From JADGOV01 sp963814355 (GTDB lineage: Bacteria > Actinomycetota > Actinomycetes > JADGOV01): 64,000 nucleotides of DNA. A program made the position numbers and the translations under genes. The notes beneath the pieces were generated by a model. That model saw only the letters and a list, made by a program, of their open reading frames with translations, did not search any database and was not told the origin of the DNA. Numbering within the stretch: position 1 is the stretch's first letter; every line of letters begins with the position of its first letter. Below are positions 8,017 through 17,934 of this stretch, one piece after another. The stretch spans positions 62,001-126,000 of the forward strand of contig CAWFCZ010000005.1 of the NCBI GenBank assembly GCA_963814355.1, written 5' to 3'.

Positions 8017-9879
8017 GTGTCCGTGTCGATGACCTCTTCCCCGACCGGCGCGTCCACCGGCGAGCCCGACCTGGAGACCCACGACTACGACGTCGTGGTC
8101 GTCGGGGCCGGCGGTGCCGGCCTGCGGGCCGCCATCGGCGCCCATGAGGCCGGCGCCCGGACCGCCCTGGTCTGCAAGTCGCTGCTCGGCAAGGCGCACA
8201 CCGTGATGGCCGAGGGCGGCATCGCCGCCGCGATGGCGAACCTCTACCCGGAGGACAACTGGCGGGTGCACTTCCGGGACACCATGCGCGGCGGCAAGAT
8301 GCTCAACCACTGGCGGATGGCACAGCTGCACGCCCAGGAGGCCCCGGAACGGGTGTGGGAGCTGGAGGAGTGGGGGGCGCTGTTCGACCGGACCGAGGAC
8401 GGCCTGATCAGCCAGCGCGACTTCGGCGGCCACCGGTACGCCCGCCTCGCCCACGTCGGGGACCGCACCGGCCTGGAGATGATCCGCACCCTGCAGCAGC
8501 ACGCCGTCTCCCTCGGCATCGACGTGTACATGGAATGCACGATCAGCCGGCTGCTCACCGAAGGCGGCGCGATTTCCGGTGCGGTCGGCTACTGGCGGGA
8601 GAGCGGCACTTTTGTGCTGTTCCGGGCCCCGGCCGTGGTGCTGGCCACCGGCGGCATCGGCAAGTCCTACAAGGTGACCTCCAATTCCTGGGAGTACACC
8701 GGGGACGGGCACTCTCTCGCGTTGTGGGCCGGCGGCTCGCTGGTCAACATGGAGTTCGTCCAGTTCCACCCCACCGGCATGGTCTGGCCGCCGTCGGTGA
8801 AGGGCATTCTCGTCACCGAATCGGTGCGCGGCGACGGCGGAGTGCTGCGTAACTCCGAGGGCCGCCGCTTCATGTTCGACTACATTCCGGATTTCTTCCG
8901 GGCCGAGACCGCCGACACCGAAGAAGAAGGCGACCGGTGGTATGAGGACAAGCGCAACAACCGGCGGCCACCGGAGCTACTGCCCCGCGACGAGGTGGCC
9001 CGGGCGATCAACTCGGAGGTCAAGGCCGGGCGGGGCAGCCCGCACGGCGGGGTCTTCCTGGACATCGCCAGCCGCCGGTCCGCGGAGTACATCCAGAAGC
9101 GGCTGCCCTCGATGTACCACCAGTTCATGGAACTCGCCGAGGTAGACATCACCGCCGAGGCGATGGAGGTCGGGCCCACCTGCCACTACGTGATGGGCGG
9201 GGTCGAGGTGGACCCGGACACCCAGGCGGCGGTCGGGGTTCCCGGCCTGTACGCGGCCGGCGAGGTGGCCGGCGGGATGCACGGGGCCAACCGGCTCGGC
9301 GGCAACTCCCTCGGCGACCTGCTGGTGTTCGGCAAGCGGGCCGGTGACGCCGCGGCGACCTACGTCGGTGGTCTGCGGACCCGCCCGGCGGTCTCCGACA
9401 GCGACGTAGCGGCCGTGATCCGGGAAGCCCTGCTGCCCTTCGACCTGGCGAACGCGGCCGGTACGAAGAAGGTGGAGAACGCCTACGAGCTGCAGGTCGC
9501 GCTGCAGAACACGATGCACGACCTGGTCGGCATCATCCGCACCCAGTCGGAGCTGGAGCGGGCGCTGAAGGAGATCGCGGTGCTCAAGGGGCGGGTGCCC
9601 AACGCGGCGGTGATCGGCGGGCGGATCTACAACCCCGGCTGGCATCTGGCGATGGACCTCAAATCCATGCTCACGGTGTCGGAATGCATCGCAACTGCCG
9701 CGCTGGAGCGTCGGGAGAGCCGCGGCGGCCACACCCGCGACGACTACCCGAAGACCGACCCGGAGTGGGGGAACCTCAACCTGATCCTGCGCTGGGAGGG
9801 TAACGAGGTCACCCTGGACCACCAACCGCTGCCGCACATGCCGGCGGATCTGGCCGAGCTGTTCGAGGAGAAGCACTGA
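8017..9879 (+). CDS. sdhA: Succinate dehydrogenase/fumarate reductase flavoprotein subunit
   Basis: FAD-binding catalytic subunit of complex II, 620 residues, oxidising succinate to fumarate at the cytoplasmic face of the membrane. The dinucleotide fold VVVGAGGAGLRAA starts near residue 28. KAHTVMAEGGI follows, and its His corresponds to the covalent FAD ligand. Substrate-site signatures HPTG (about 255) and SVRGDGGVLRN, and the C-terminal GGNSLGDLLVFGKRAG are present. The GTG start comes 1 nt after the anchor gene, and the stop overlaps the sdhB start (TGATG), so the three subunits are translationally coupled. Confidence 0.96.
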   Translation: MSVSMTSSPTGASTGEPDLETHDYDVVVVGAGGAGLRAAIGAHEAGARTALVCKSLLGKAHTVMAEGGIAAAMANLYPEDNWRVHFRDTMRGGKMLNHWRMAQLHAQEAPERVWELEEWGALFDRTEDGLISQRDFGGHRYARLAHVGDRTGLEMIRTLQQHAVSLGIDVYMECTISRLLTEGGAISGAVGYWRESGTFVLFRAPAVVLATGGIGKSYKVTSNSWEYTGDGHSLALWAGGSLVNMEFVQFHPTGMVWPPSVKGILVTESVRGDGGVLRNSEGRRFMFDYIPDFFRAETADTEEEGDRWYEDKRNNRRPPELLPRDEVARAINSEVKAGRGSPHGGVFLDIASRRSAEYIQKRLPSMYHQFMELAEVDITAEAMEVGPTCHYVMGGVEVDPDTQAAVGVPGLYAAGEVAGGMHGANRLGGNSLGDLLVFGKRAGDAAATYVGGLRTRPAVSDSDVAAVIREALLPFDLANAAGTKKVENAYELQVALQNTMHDLVGIIRTQSELERALKEIAVLKGRVPNAAVIGGRIYNPGWHLAMDLKSMLTVSECIATAALERRESRGGHTRDDYPKTDPEWGNLNLILRWEGNEVTLDHQPLPHMPADLAELFEEKH

Positions 9880-10634
9880 TGGGGTACGACCTGACGCTGA
9901 AGCTCTGGCGCGGTGACTCCACCGGTGGGGACTTCGTCGAATACACGGTGCCGGTGGAGGAGGGGGAGGTCGTCCTGGACGCCATCCACACCGTTCAGCG
10001 GATGCACGCCGGCGACCTGTCGGTGCGCTGGAACTGCAAGGCCGGCAAGTGCGGCTCGTGCAGCGCCGAGATCGACGGCCGGCCGCGGCTGATGTGCATG
10101 ACCCGGCTGTCCTCCTACGCCAAGGGCGACACGATCACTGTCACCCCGCTGCGTACCTTCCCGGTGATCAGGGACCTGGTCACCGACGTGTCCTACAACT
10201 TCGAGAAGGCCAAGCAGATCCCGGCCTTCACGCCCGGCCCGCGGGAGGCCGACGGCACCCGGCGGATGCAGCAGCTCGACGTGGAGCGCAGCCAGGAGTT
10301 CCGTAAGTGCATCGAGTGCTTCCTGTGTCAGAACGTCTGCCACGTCATCCGCGACCACGAGGACAACAAGAAGGTGTTCTCCGGGCCACGGTTCCTGATC
10401 CGGCTGGCCGAGTTGGACATGCACCCACTGGACACCAAGGACCGCCGGGATCTCGCGGTCGAGGAGGCCGGCGTCGGGATGTGCAACATCACCAAGTGCT
10501 GCACCGAGGTCTGTCCGGAGGGCATCCACCTCACCGACAACGCGATCATCCCGCTGAAGGAGCGGGTGGTCGACCGGCGGTACGACCCGATCGGGCGCCT
10601 GCTGGGGATCGGTCGGCGCAAGTCCGCGAGCTGA
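9879..10634 (+). CDS. sdhB: Succinate dehydrogenase/fumarate reductase iron-sulfur subunit
   Basis: Electron-transfer subunit of complex II, 251 residues. The N-terminal plant-ferredoxin domain carries CKAGKCGSC with a later Cys in RLMC, which binds [2Fe-2S]. The C-terminal domain has CIECFLCQNVC and CNITKCCTEVCPEGI, which together bind the [4Fe-4S] and [3Fe-4S] clusters. Its ATG overlaps the sdhA stop by one base. The operon appears to end here; the next gene has its own promoter hexamer after a 108-nt gap. Confidence 0.96.
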   Translation: MGYDLTLKLWRGDSTGGDFVEYTVPVEEGEVVLDAIHTVQRMHAGDLSVRWNCKAGKCGSCSAEIDGRPRLMCMTRLSSYAKGDTITVTPLRTFPVIRDLVTDVSYNFEKAKQIPAFTPGPREADGTRRMQQLDVERSQEFRKCIECFLCQNVCHVIRDHEDNKKVFSGPRFLIRLAELDMHPLDTKDRRDLAVEEAGVGMCNITKCCTEVCPEGIHLTDNAIIPLKERVVDRRYDPIGRLLGIGRRKSAS

Positions 10635-10729
10635 GGGGGCTGGCCGCCGACCTGGTGCCGAAACCGAGCGCTGGAGCGCCCGGAACCCGCAACTCGCGGT
10701 CCGGCCGCCGGTCCGGCCGGCCCGGTCGT

Positions 10730-10735
10730 TACAGT
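10730..10735 (+). promoter_or_regulatory. Leaderless -10 (TACAGT) of the acyl-CoA mutase gene
   Basis: TACAGT lies 7 nt before the ATG at 10743 and no Shine-Dalgarno sequence is present, as expected for a leaderless actinobacterial transcript. Confidence 0.5.
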
Positions 10736-10742
10736 CGGTTCC

Positions 10743-12310
<1,568 letters not shown>

Positions 12311-12335
<25 letters not shown>

Positions 12336-14201
12336 CCGGAGGGCCATTCGGACCGGACCCGGCGGCCGCGCCGACGGGGGGTCGCGGCGTTCGACAGCCG
12401 GCGCAGCCACGGCAGAGAGAGCAGCGAGGTGATCGCCGTGGTGAACGTCAGGAACGCCTCGGCTTCCAACGCGGCCACGGCGACCCGGGGTAGGTCTGCG
12501 GGGGTGGGGTAACAGATGTACCGCGGCGTCCATCGAGGCTGGAACTTGGCGTTGAACCGGTACAGGCTCTCGATCTGCCAGAACCTCGAAGCCGCCAGGA
12601 GCGTCCGCCGCCAGGCCCGCAGCGCCGGCCCGGCGCCGATCCGCTCGCCTCGTTCCAGCGCGGACCGGAAGATGGCGAAGTTCAGCGACAGGCGTTCGAT
12701 CCCGGCCACCCGGGCGGCCTCCACGGCTGCCACGATCATCAGCTCGGTGAGGCCGTTGTCGGACAGCGGCGCCCGGCGCATGACGTCCAGGGACCATCCG
12801 GACCGGCCCCACGGCACGAAGTGCAGCAGCCCGCACAGTTCCGGGCCGTCCTCGGTTCGACGGGTACCCCGGACCACGACGCAGTCGTCGTCCCCGGGCG
12901 CACCGAGCCGCCCGAGGGCCATGGAGAACCCGCGCTCGGTCTGGGCGCCGCGCCACCGCGTCGCGGCGGCCCGCACCTCGGCGAGGTCGGCGTCGGTCAG
13001 ATCCCGCACGTGACGGGCCTGCGCCTCGTACCCCGCGCGGCGGCCCCGAGCGACCGCCTGCCGAACCCCGCGGACCGCTCGCCCGTCGAGGGTGAACTCG
13101 TCGACGTCGAGGACGGCCTCGTCACCGATCTCCAGCACGGACAGGCCGTATCGGGCCCACACCGCGCCGGCGGCCTCGCCGCAACCCAGCACGGCCGGGG
13201 TCCAGGCGTGCCGATTCGCCTCCGCCAGGAAGCGGGTCACCGCGCCGGGCCAGGCCTCCGGATCGCCTATCGGGTCTCCGCTGGCCAGCATGACGCCGGC
13301 CACCGTGCGGTAGCTGATCGCCGACTTGCCGGAGGCTGAGAAGAGCACGCTCTTGTCCCGGCGGAGCGCGAAATAGCCGAGCGAGTCCCGCTCGCCGTGC
13401 CGCTCGAGCAGTTCCCGGACCTTCGCCGCATGCTCCGGCGTCAGCCAGCAGGCCCGCCGGGGGGCCCGCAGGGAGAGGCACACCGGCGCGATCACGGCGA
13501 ACAGCCCTAGCGCGCCGAGCACATCGGCGACCAGGTCGGCGCCGCGGGCGGATTCTGAAGGTGACCGGCCCGGAGATGTCCACCAGACCGAGGAGTACGT
13601 GTTGGGTCTGAACGCCCAGCGAGGGTGCGCCGAGCACCGCCGCCGCGTTGAGTCGGAGCATCAGCAGGCCGATCCCGACCGCCAACGGCACGCTCACGGT
13701 GGCCACGATCAGCGCCGCCGCCCGGCTCACCGGATCGGGCTCCGCGCCGAACCAGCACCGGTAGCGCCACAGCGCCGCCGCCACCGCGAGCGACAGCGCC
13801 GCCTCCTCGACGTCGAGCCCCTTGACCAGGTGCAGCACCGCACCGAGGAGCAGCAGGACCAGCACCAACTGCCACGCCCGACGTTTTCGGCGCCGCAGGC
13901 CGTGGGCGAGCAGCAGGAGCAGCAGGCCGACGCACACCGACCCGGCGGCGGCCGCGCTGGCCACCGGCAAGCCCAGCACGTCGATCACCATCCTGAGCCG
14001 ACCCTGGTCGGCCGGGAAGAGCCCGCTGAGCAGGTCTACCGCGCCGGCTCCGGCGACGAGCAGGGCGACCACACCGGGCACCCGGGAGGCTCCCCGACGC
14101 TCCGCTCCGGGAGGAGTGGCCGGCCGGCGGGTTCCGGCCGCGCTGCGACCGCCAGGCGTGGATGCCGAGCTGTCGGCGAGCGTTGCCTGGTGCCGGCTCA
14201 T
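12311..14201 (-). CDS. Lysyl-phosphatidylglycerol synthase-like protein (DUF2156), split by an apparent frameshift
   Basis: Reading the minus strand, residues from MSRHQATL form an N-terminal membrane domain of four or five helices (for example LVLVLLLLGAVLHLVKGLDV). The frame then ends in Arg-rich nonsense after DISGPVTF. One base later (about 13556-13562) another frame continues as ESARGADLVADVLGALGLF and runs into a DUF2156/MprF C-terminal aminoacyltransferase (GYFALRRDKSVLFS, AISYRTVAGVMLASGDPIG, NFAIFR). Removing one base joins both parts into one frame of 629 residues. MprF/LysX-type enzymes add lysine to phosphatidylglycerol and weaken cationic peptides. The upstream start overlaps the stop of the small membrane-protein gene (ATGA). 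It is either a true pseudogene or a sequencing error; without the join only the 403-residue distal part (from GTG at 13522) reads open. Confidence 0.8.
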
Positions 14202-14476
14202 GCCCGGCGCGTCCGTACGCCGAAGATGCCGGCTCGCCACGCCCCCCGGACGGCGATCGCAGGGCGGCTCGCCGTGCGCGGCCCGGCCGCCGGCTCGGCC
14301 GCCGCCGGCCAGGCCGCCGCCGGCTCGGCCGCCGCCGGCCCGGCCGCCGTCGGCCGGGCGGAGTCGCCGCCGGCCGGTGCGGCGTACTCCCGGCATCGGC
14401 GCAGATAGCCGCCGATGAGCGGTGCGGTGAGCATGCTGAGCACGCACCAGCCGATCAGGATCTCTACCAGTACCAA
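14198..14476 (-). CDS. Small membrane protein with Ala/Pro-rich tail
   Basis: Unrecognised protein of 92 residues. An N-terminal hydrophobic helix (LVEILIGWCVLSMLTAPLIG, about residues 3-22) is followed by a basic turn and an Ala/Gly/Pro-rich low-complexity stretch built from repeats of AAGPAAAEP type (about residues 45-68). The start is TTG, chosen because GGGAGG lies 6 nt upstream. The stop overlaps the ATG of the lysyl-lipid synthase-like gene (ATGA), so it is translationally coupled to it and may be an accessory factor. A 7-7-7 inverted repeat lies just upstream. Confidence 0.65.
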   Translation of the reverse strand: MVLVEILIGWCVLSMLTAPLIGGYLRRCREYAAPAGGDSARPTAAGPAAAEPAAAWPAAAEPAAGPRTASRPAIAVRGAWRAGIFGVRTRRA

Positions 14477-14487
14477 GGCGGCCCTCC

Positions 14488-14508
14488 CATAGTGATCGCT
14501 CCACTATG
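14488..14508. promoter_or_regulatory. Inverted repeat CATAGTG-n7-CACTATG, candidate operator
   Basis: Perfect 7-bp arms separated by 7 nt, 11 nt upstream of the TTG start of the small membrane-protein gene and overlapping its ribosome-binding region. The neighbouring response regulator is an obvious candidate binder, but that is inference. Confidence 0.45.
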
Positions 14509-14675
14509 CGGAGGTTTCGGTGAGCACCCCGTGAGAGTCAGCCTCATCGGGTTCTCATGTGGCGAACGGGAGCCTACCGCTGGCGGTACGACCTTGATCG
14601 AGTTCGTCCGGAGGGGAGGAGGCAGTGTCGCTGAGCGCGGACCAGCTCAGGCCCGGGATTCCGCCGCTGGGCCGG

Positions 14676-15383
14676 TCACTGCCGGGCGGCGTCGATCCTC
14701 AGGACGGCGGCACGGTCGTCGTGGATCCGGTAGCCCACCCCGCGCAGCGTTTCGATCGACGCCCGTTCGAACGGACGGTCGATCTTGTCGCGGAGGTACC
14801 GGATGTAGACGTCGACCAGGTTCGACCCGCCGGCGTAGGCGAAGTCCCAGACGTGGTCGATGAGGTGCGCCCGGCTCAGCACCTGCTCCGGGTGCCGCAT
14901 CAGCTCGGTGAGCAGTGCGAACTCCTTGGGGGACAGATCGATCGCGGTCGACCCACGCGTTACGGCGTGACTGACCGGGTCCAGGCTGAGATCGCCGACC
15001 TCCAGGCGCACGGGTCGCTCTCGGGGGCTCCGCCGGGTGAGCGCCCGCAGCCGGGCGAACAGCTCGGCGAGGGCGAACGGCTTGGCCAGGTAGTCGTCGC
15101 TGCCGGCGTCCAGGCCGGCTACCCGATCTCCGACGCTGCCCCGAGCGGTCAATACCAGCACCGGCACCCAGCATCCGTCGGCCCGGATACGGCGGAGCAC
15201 CTCGATACCGTCCGGAGCCGGAATCATCACATCCAGGACGATCGCGTCGTACGGGTTCTCCCCGACCGCCCACAGCGCGTCGGTGCCGTTCTGCGCGACG
15301 TCTACCGCGTACCCCTCGTGGTGCAGGGCCCGGCGCAGTACCCGTACCATGCCCGGATCGTCCTCAACGACGAGTATGCGCAC
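14676..15383 (-). CDS. OmpR/PhoB-family response regulator
   Basis: DNA-binding response regulator of 235 residues. The receiver domain (about 1-115) has the acidic pocket VVEDD, the phospho-acceptor Asp in VLDVMIP (about residue 51) and the Lys in AKPF. The winged-helix output domain (about 130-225) carries LSPKEFALL and the typical ending RGVGYRI. Start at GTG (VRILVVEDD); the frame is open upstream but receiver homology starts here and TACGCT lies 6 nt before it. Its kinase partner is encoded divergently 67 nt away. Downstream on the same strand lie the small membrane protein and the lysyl-lipid synthase-like gene, possible targets. Confidence 0.93.
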   Translation of the reverse strand: MRILVVEDDPGMVRVLRRALHHEGYAVDVAQNGTDALWAVGENPYDAIVLDVMIPAPDGIEVLRRIRADGCWVPVLVLTARGSVGDRVAGLDAGSDDYLAKPFALAELFARLRALTRRSPRERPVRLEVGDLSLDPVSHAVTRGSTAIDLSPKEFALLTELMRHPEQVLSRAHLIDHVWDFAYAGGSNLVDVYIRYLRDKIDRPFERASIETLRGVGYRIHDDRAAVLRIDAARQ

Positions 15384-15389
15384 CTCGTC

Positions 15390-15395
15390 AGCGTA
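15390..15395 (-). promoter_or_regulatory. Leaderless -10 (TACGCT) of the response regulator gene
   Basis: TACGCT on the minus strand, 6 nt before the GTG at 15383; no ribosome-binding site is visible. Confidence 0.45.
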
Positions 15396-15437
15396 GGTCG
15401 GGTTGGTGCTGGACGCGCGCCCCAGGGTCCGCGCTCC

Positions 15438-15443
15438 TAGGCT
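15438..15443 (+). promoter_or_regulatory. Leaderless -10 (TAGGCT) of the histidine kinase gene
   Basis: TAGGCT, 7 nt before the GTG at 15451. Together with the opposite-facing hexamer at 15390-15395 it places both promoters of the two-component pair within 54 bp. Confidence 0.45.
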
Positions 15444-15450
15444 CGGCGCC

Positions 15451-16830
15451 GTGTCGCCGCGTCCGTCGTCGCTGCGCGGTCGGGTCGCGCTGGTCTCGGC
15501 CCTCGGCGCGGCCGCCGCGCTGCTGGTCGGCTTCACCGTGCTCAACGTGCTGCTCGGCCAGGCGCTCCGCCGGGCCGTGGACAGCGGCATCACCGCCCGG
15601 CTGGACGACCTGCGGGTGTCGCTGCAGGATTCGGACCTGTCGGTACTGCGCCGTGACCCGTTCGCCGAACTGCTCCGGGCCGACGGGACCGTGGTCGCAA
15701 GTTCGGCGACGATCAGCACGGCCGACACCGACCGGGGCAGCGCCGTCACCGACGTGCTGGAGCCGGACGAGCTGGCCCGCGCGCTGCGCGGTCGACTGTC
15801 GGTGTCACGCCCCGTCCTGGGATTGGGCGCGGAGGCCCGCCTGGTAGCCGAGCCGCTGCCGGGTCGCCAGCGGGTGCTGGTGGTCGGCGCCTCGACCAGG
15901 GAGATCGACTACGCCCGCGACCGGGTGTCGTTCCTGCTTGCCATCTCGGGGGTGGTGCTGCTCGCCGGGCTGGCGTCCGCAGGGTGGCTGGTGGCCGGTG
16001 CCGCGCTGCGCCCGGTAGCGGCGCTCACCGACCGGGCGGCGGCGATCTCGGTGGCCGGTGAGCGTGGCGGGCTGCCGGTCCCGCCCGGGGACGACGAGCT
16101 GGCCCGACTGGCCCGCACGTTGAACGGGATGCTGTCCCGCCTCGGTGAGTCGGTCGAGCGGGAACGGGGCCTGCTCGACGATGCCAGCCACGAACTCCTC
16201 ACCCCGATCGCCGTGCTGCGCGGCGAGCTCGAGCTCGCCGCGCTCGCCATCGACGATCAGGACGTCGTGATGGAGTCGGTCCACGCCGCCCTCGGGGAGA
16301 CCGAGCGGCTGGGTCGTCTCACCGAGGACCTCCTCGTACTGGCCCGGGGCCGGGCCGGGACGCTGGCCCTGGACCGGCGCCCCTTGGAGCTGGGGGAATT
16401 CGCCCGATCCGTACTGGACCGGTTGCGCCGCGCTTACCCGCTCGACGTCGAGGTCCGCGGCGAGCCGGTGTGTACCGAGGCCGACCCGACCCAGCTGGAG
16501 CGGGTGTTGGCCAATGTGATCTCCAACGCCGCTCGGGCCGGGGCCGCCGTGGTGCGGGTCACGACCGTCGGCGGGGCCACCGCCGGGTGGGAGATCGCCG
16601 ACGACGGCCCGGGCATCCCGCCGGCGCTGCTCTCCACCGCCCTGGACCGGTTCACCCGCGGGGACGCCGCCCGGACCCGCGGCGACGGCGGTGCCGGCCT
16701 CGGGCTGGCCATCGTGGCGGCCATCATGGCCGCCCACGGCGGTGCCGTCGAACTGGCCAACGGCCCGCCGCTCGGCGGTGCCGTCGTACGGATCCGGCTG
16801 CCGGCATCCGGGAGCCGGTACGTTGCGTAG
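15451..16830 (+). CDS. Two-component sensor histidine kinase
   Basis: Membrane sensor kinase of 459 residues. A first transmembrane helix (about 12-35) and a second (about 155-185) bracket an extracytoplasmic sensor domain of about 115 residues with no recognised fold. Then come a HAMP linker, the HisKA phospho-acceptor box with LDDASHELLTPIAVLRGE (about residue 245), and the HATPase domain with NVISNAARAG and ADDGPGIP. It is divergent from the response regulator, unlike the usual tandem order. Start at GTG (VSPRPSS), with a -10 hexamer 7 nt upstream. The stop TAG is immediately followed by the adenosine deaminase ATG. Confidence 0.93.
   Translation: MSPRPSSLRGRVALVSALGAAAALLVGFTVLNVLLGQALRRAVDSGITARLDDLRVSLQDSDLSVLRRDPFAELLRADGTVVASSATISTADTDRGSAVTDVLEPDELARALRGRLSVSRPVLGLGAEARLVAEPLPGRQRVLVVGASTREIDYARDRVSFLLAISGVVLLAGLASAGWLVAGAALRPVAALTDRAAAISVAGERGGLPVPPGDDELARLARTLNGMLSRLGESVERERGLLDDASHELLTPIAVLRGELELAALAIDDQDVVMESVHAALGETERLGRLTEDLLVLARGRAGTLALDRRPLELGEFARSVLDRLRRAYPLDVEVRGEPVCTEADPTQLERVLANVISNAARAGAAVVRVTTVGGATAGWEIADDGPGIPPALLSTALDRFTRGDAARTRGDGGAGLGLAIVAAIMAAHGGAVELANGPPLGGAVVRIRLPASGSRYVA
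16819..16824 (+). promoter_or_regulatory. Leaderless -10 (TACGTT) of the adenosine deaminase gene
   Basis: TACGTT inside the last codons of the kinase gene, 6 nt before the adjoining ATG. It suggests the deaminase gene can be transcribed independently of the kinase. Confidence 0.4.
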
Positions 16831-17898
16831 ATGCCGACCCTGGAGGATCTGCGCGCCGCCCCCAAGGTGCTGCTGCACGACCACCTCGACGGCGGCCTGC
16901 GCCCGGCCACCGTGGTGGAGCTGGCCGCCGAGAGCGGCTACGACGGGTTGCCGACCACCGATGCCGCCGAGCTCGGCCGCTGGTTCCGAGGGGGAGCGGG
17001 TTCGACGTCCCTTGAGCACTACCTGGAGAGCTTCCGGCACACGGTCGCGGTGATGCAGACCAGGGACGCGCTGGTCCGGGTGGCCCGCGAGTGCGCCGAA
17101 GACCTGGCGGCTGACGGGGTGGTATACGCCGAGGTGAGGTTCGCGCCCGAGCTGCACGTCGAACGAGACCTGGAACTCGACGAGGTCGTGGAAGCCGTGC
17201 TGGAGGGTTTCCGGCTCGGCGCCGCGGAACGGCCGATCACCATGCGCGCGTTGCTGACCGCCATGCGGCACGCCGCGCGTTCCCTGGAGATCGCCGAGCT
17301 GGCGGTCCGCTTCCGGGACGCCGGAGTCGCCGGGTTCGACATCGCCGGGGCCGAGGCCGGGCATCCGCCCAGCCGTCACCTCGACGCCTTCCAGTACGTC
17401 CAGCGAGAGAACGGGCACTACACCATCCATGCCGGGGAGGGATTCGGGTTGCCCTCGATCTGGGAGGCGCTGCAGTGGTGCGCCGCCGACCGGCTCGGGC
17501 ACGGCGTGCGGATCATCGACGACATCTCGGTCTCGGTCGACGGCGAGGTTGCGCTGGGTCGGCTGGCGCAGTTCGTCCGGGACACCCGGGTGCCGCTGGA
17601 GATGTGCCCGACCTCGAACGTGCACACCGGTGCGGCCCGATCCATCGCCGAGCATCCCATCGGGCTGCTCCGCCGGTTGCTGTTCCGCGTCACGGTGAAC
17701 ACCGACAACCGGCTCATGAGCGGCGTGACGCTGTCCTCGGAGTTCGCCGCCCTGGTGGAGGCCTACGGCTACGACTGGTCCGACATCCGCTGGCTCACGA
17801 TCAACGCGATGAAGTCCGCCTTCCTGGCGTTCGACCTCCGCTTGGAGATCATCAACAACCAGATCAAGCCCTGGTACGCGCAGCGAGTGCCGGGCTAG
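16831..17898 (+). CDS. add: Adenosine deaminase
   Basis: Zinc-dependent TIM-barrel hydrolase of 355 residues that converts (deoxy)adenosine to (deoxy)inosine for purine salvage. Metal and catalytic motifs are in order: HDHLDGGLRP (His-x-His, about residue 16), HAGEGFG (catalytic His/Glu, about 198), LGHGVRI, MCPTSNVHTG, and NTDN with the metal-binding Asp (about 292). Start ATG directly follows the histidine kinase stop with no gap. The purine nucleoside phosphorylase at 20-21 kb would use the inosine produced. Confidence 0.95.
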   Translation: MPTLEDLRAAPKVLLHDHLDGGLRPATVVELAAESGYDGLPTTDAAELGRWFRGGAGSTSLEHYLESFRHTVAVMQTRDALVRVARECAEDLAADGVVYAEVRFAPELHVERDLELDEVVEAVLEGFRLGAAERPITMRALLTAMRHAARSLEIAELAVRFRDAGVAGFDIAGAEAGHPPSRHLDAFQYVQRENGHYTIHAGEGFGLPSIWEALQWCAADRLGHGVRIIDDISVSVDGEVALGRLAQFVRDTRVPLEMCPTSNVHTGAARSIAEHPIGLLRRLLFRVTVNTDNRLMSGVTLSSEFAALVEAYGYDWSDIRWLTINAMKSAFLAFDLRLEIINNQIKPWYAQRVPG

Positions 17899-17934
17899 CT
17901 CCCGCATCGCGGTCGCTCAAGGGGCAGGCCGCGC

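Noticed and set aside
10635..10742. Small B12-binding mutase subunit next to the large subunit
   Set aside because: The 108-nt gap holds no coding frame, and the region downstream is a convergent lysyltransferase-like gene.
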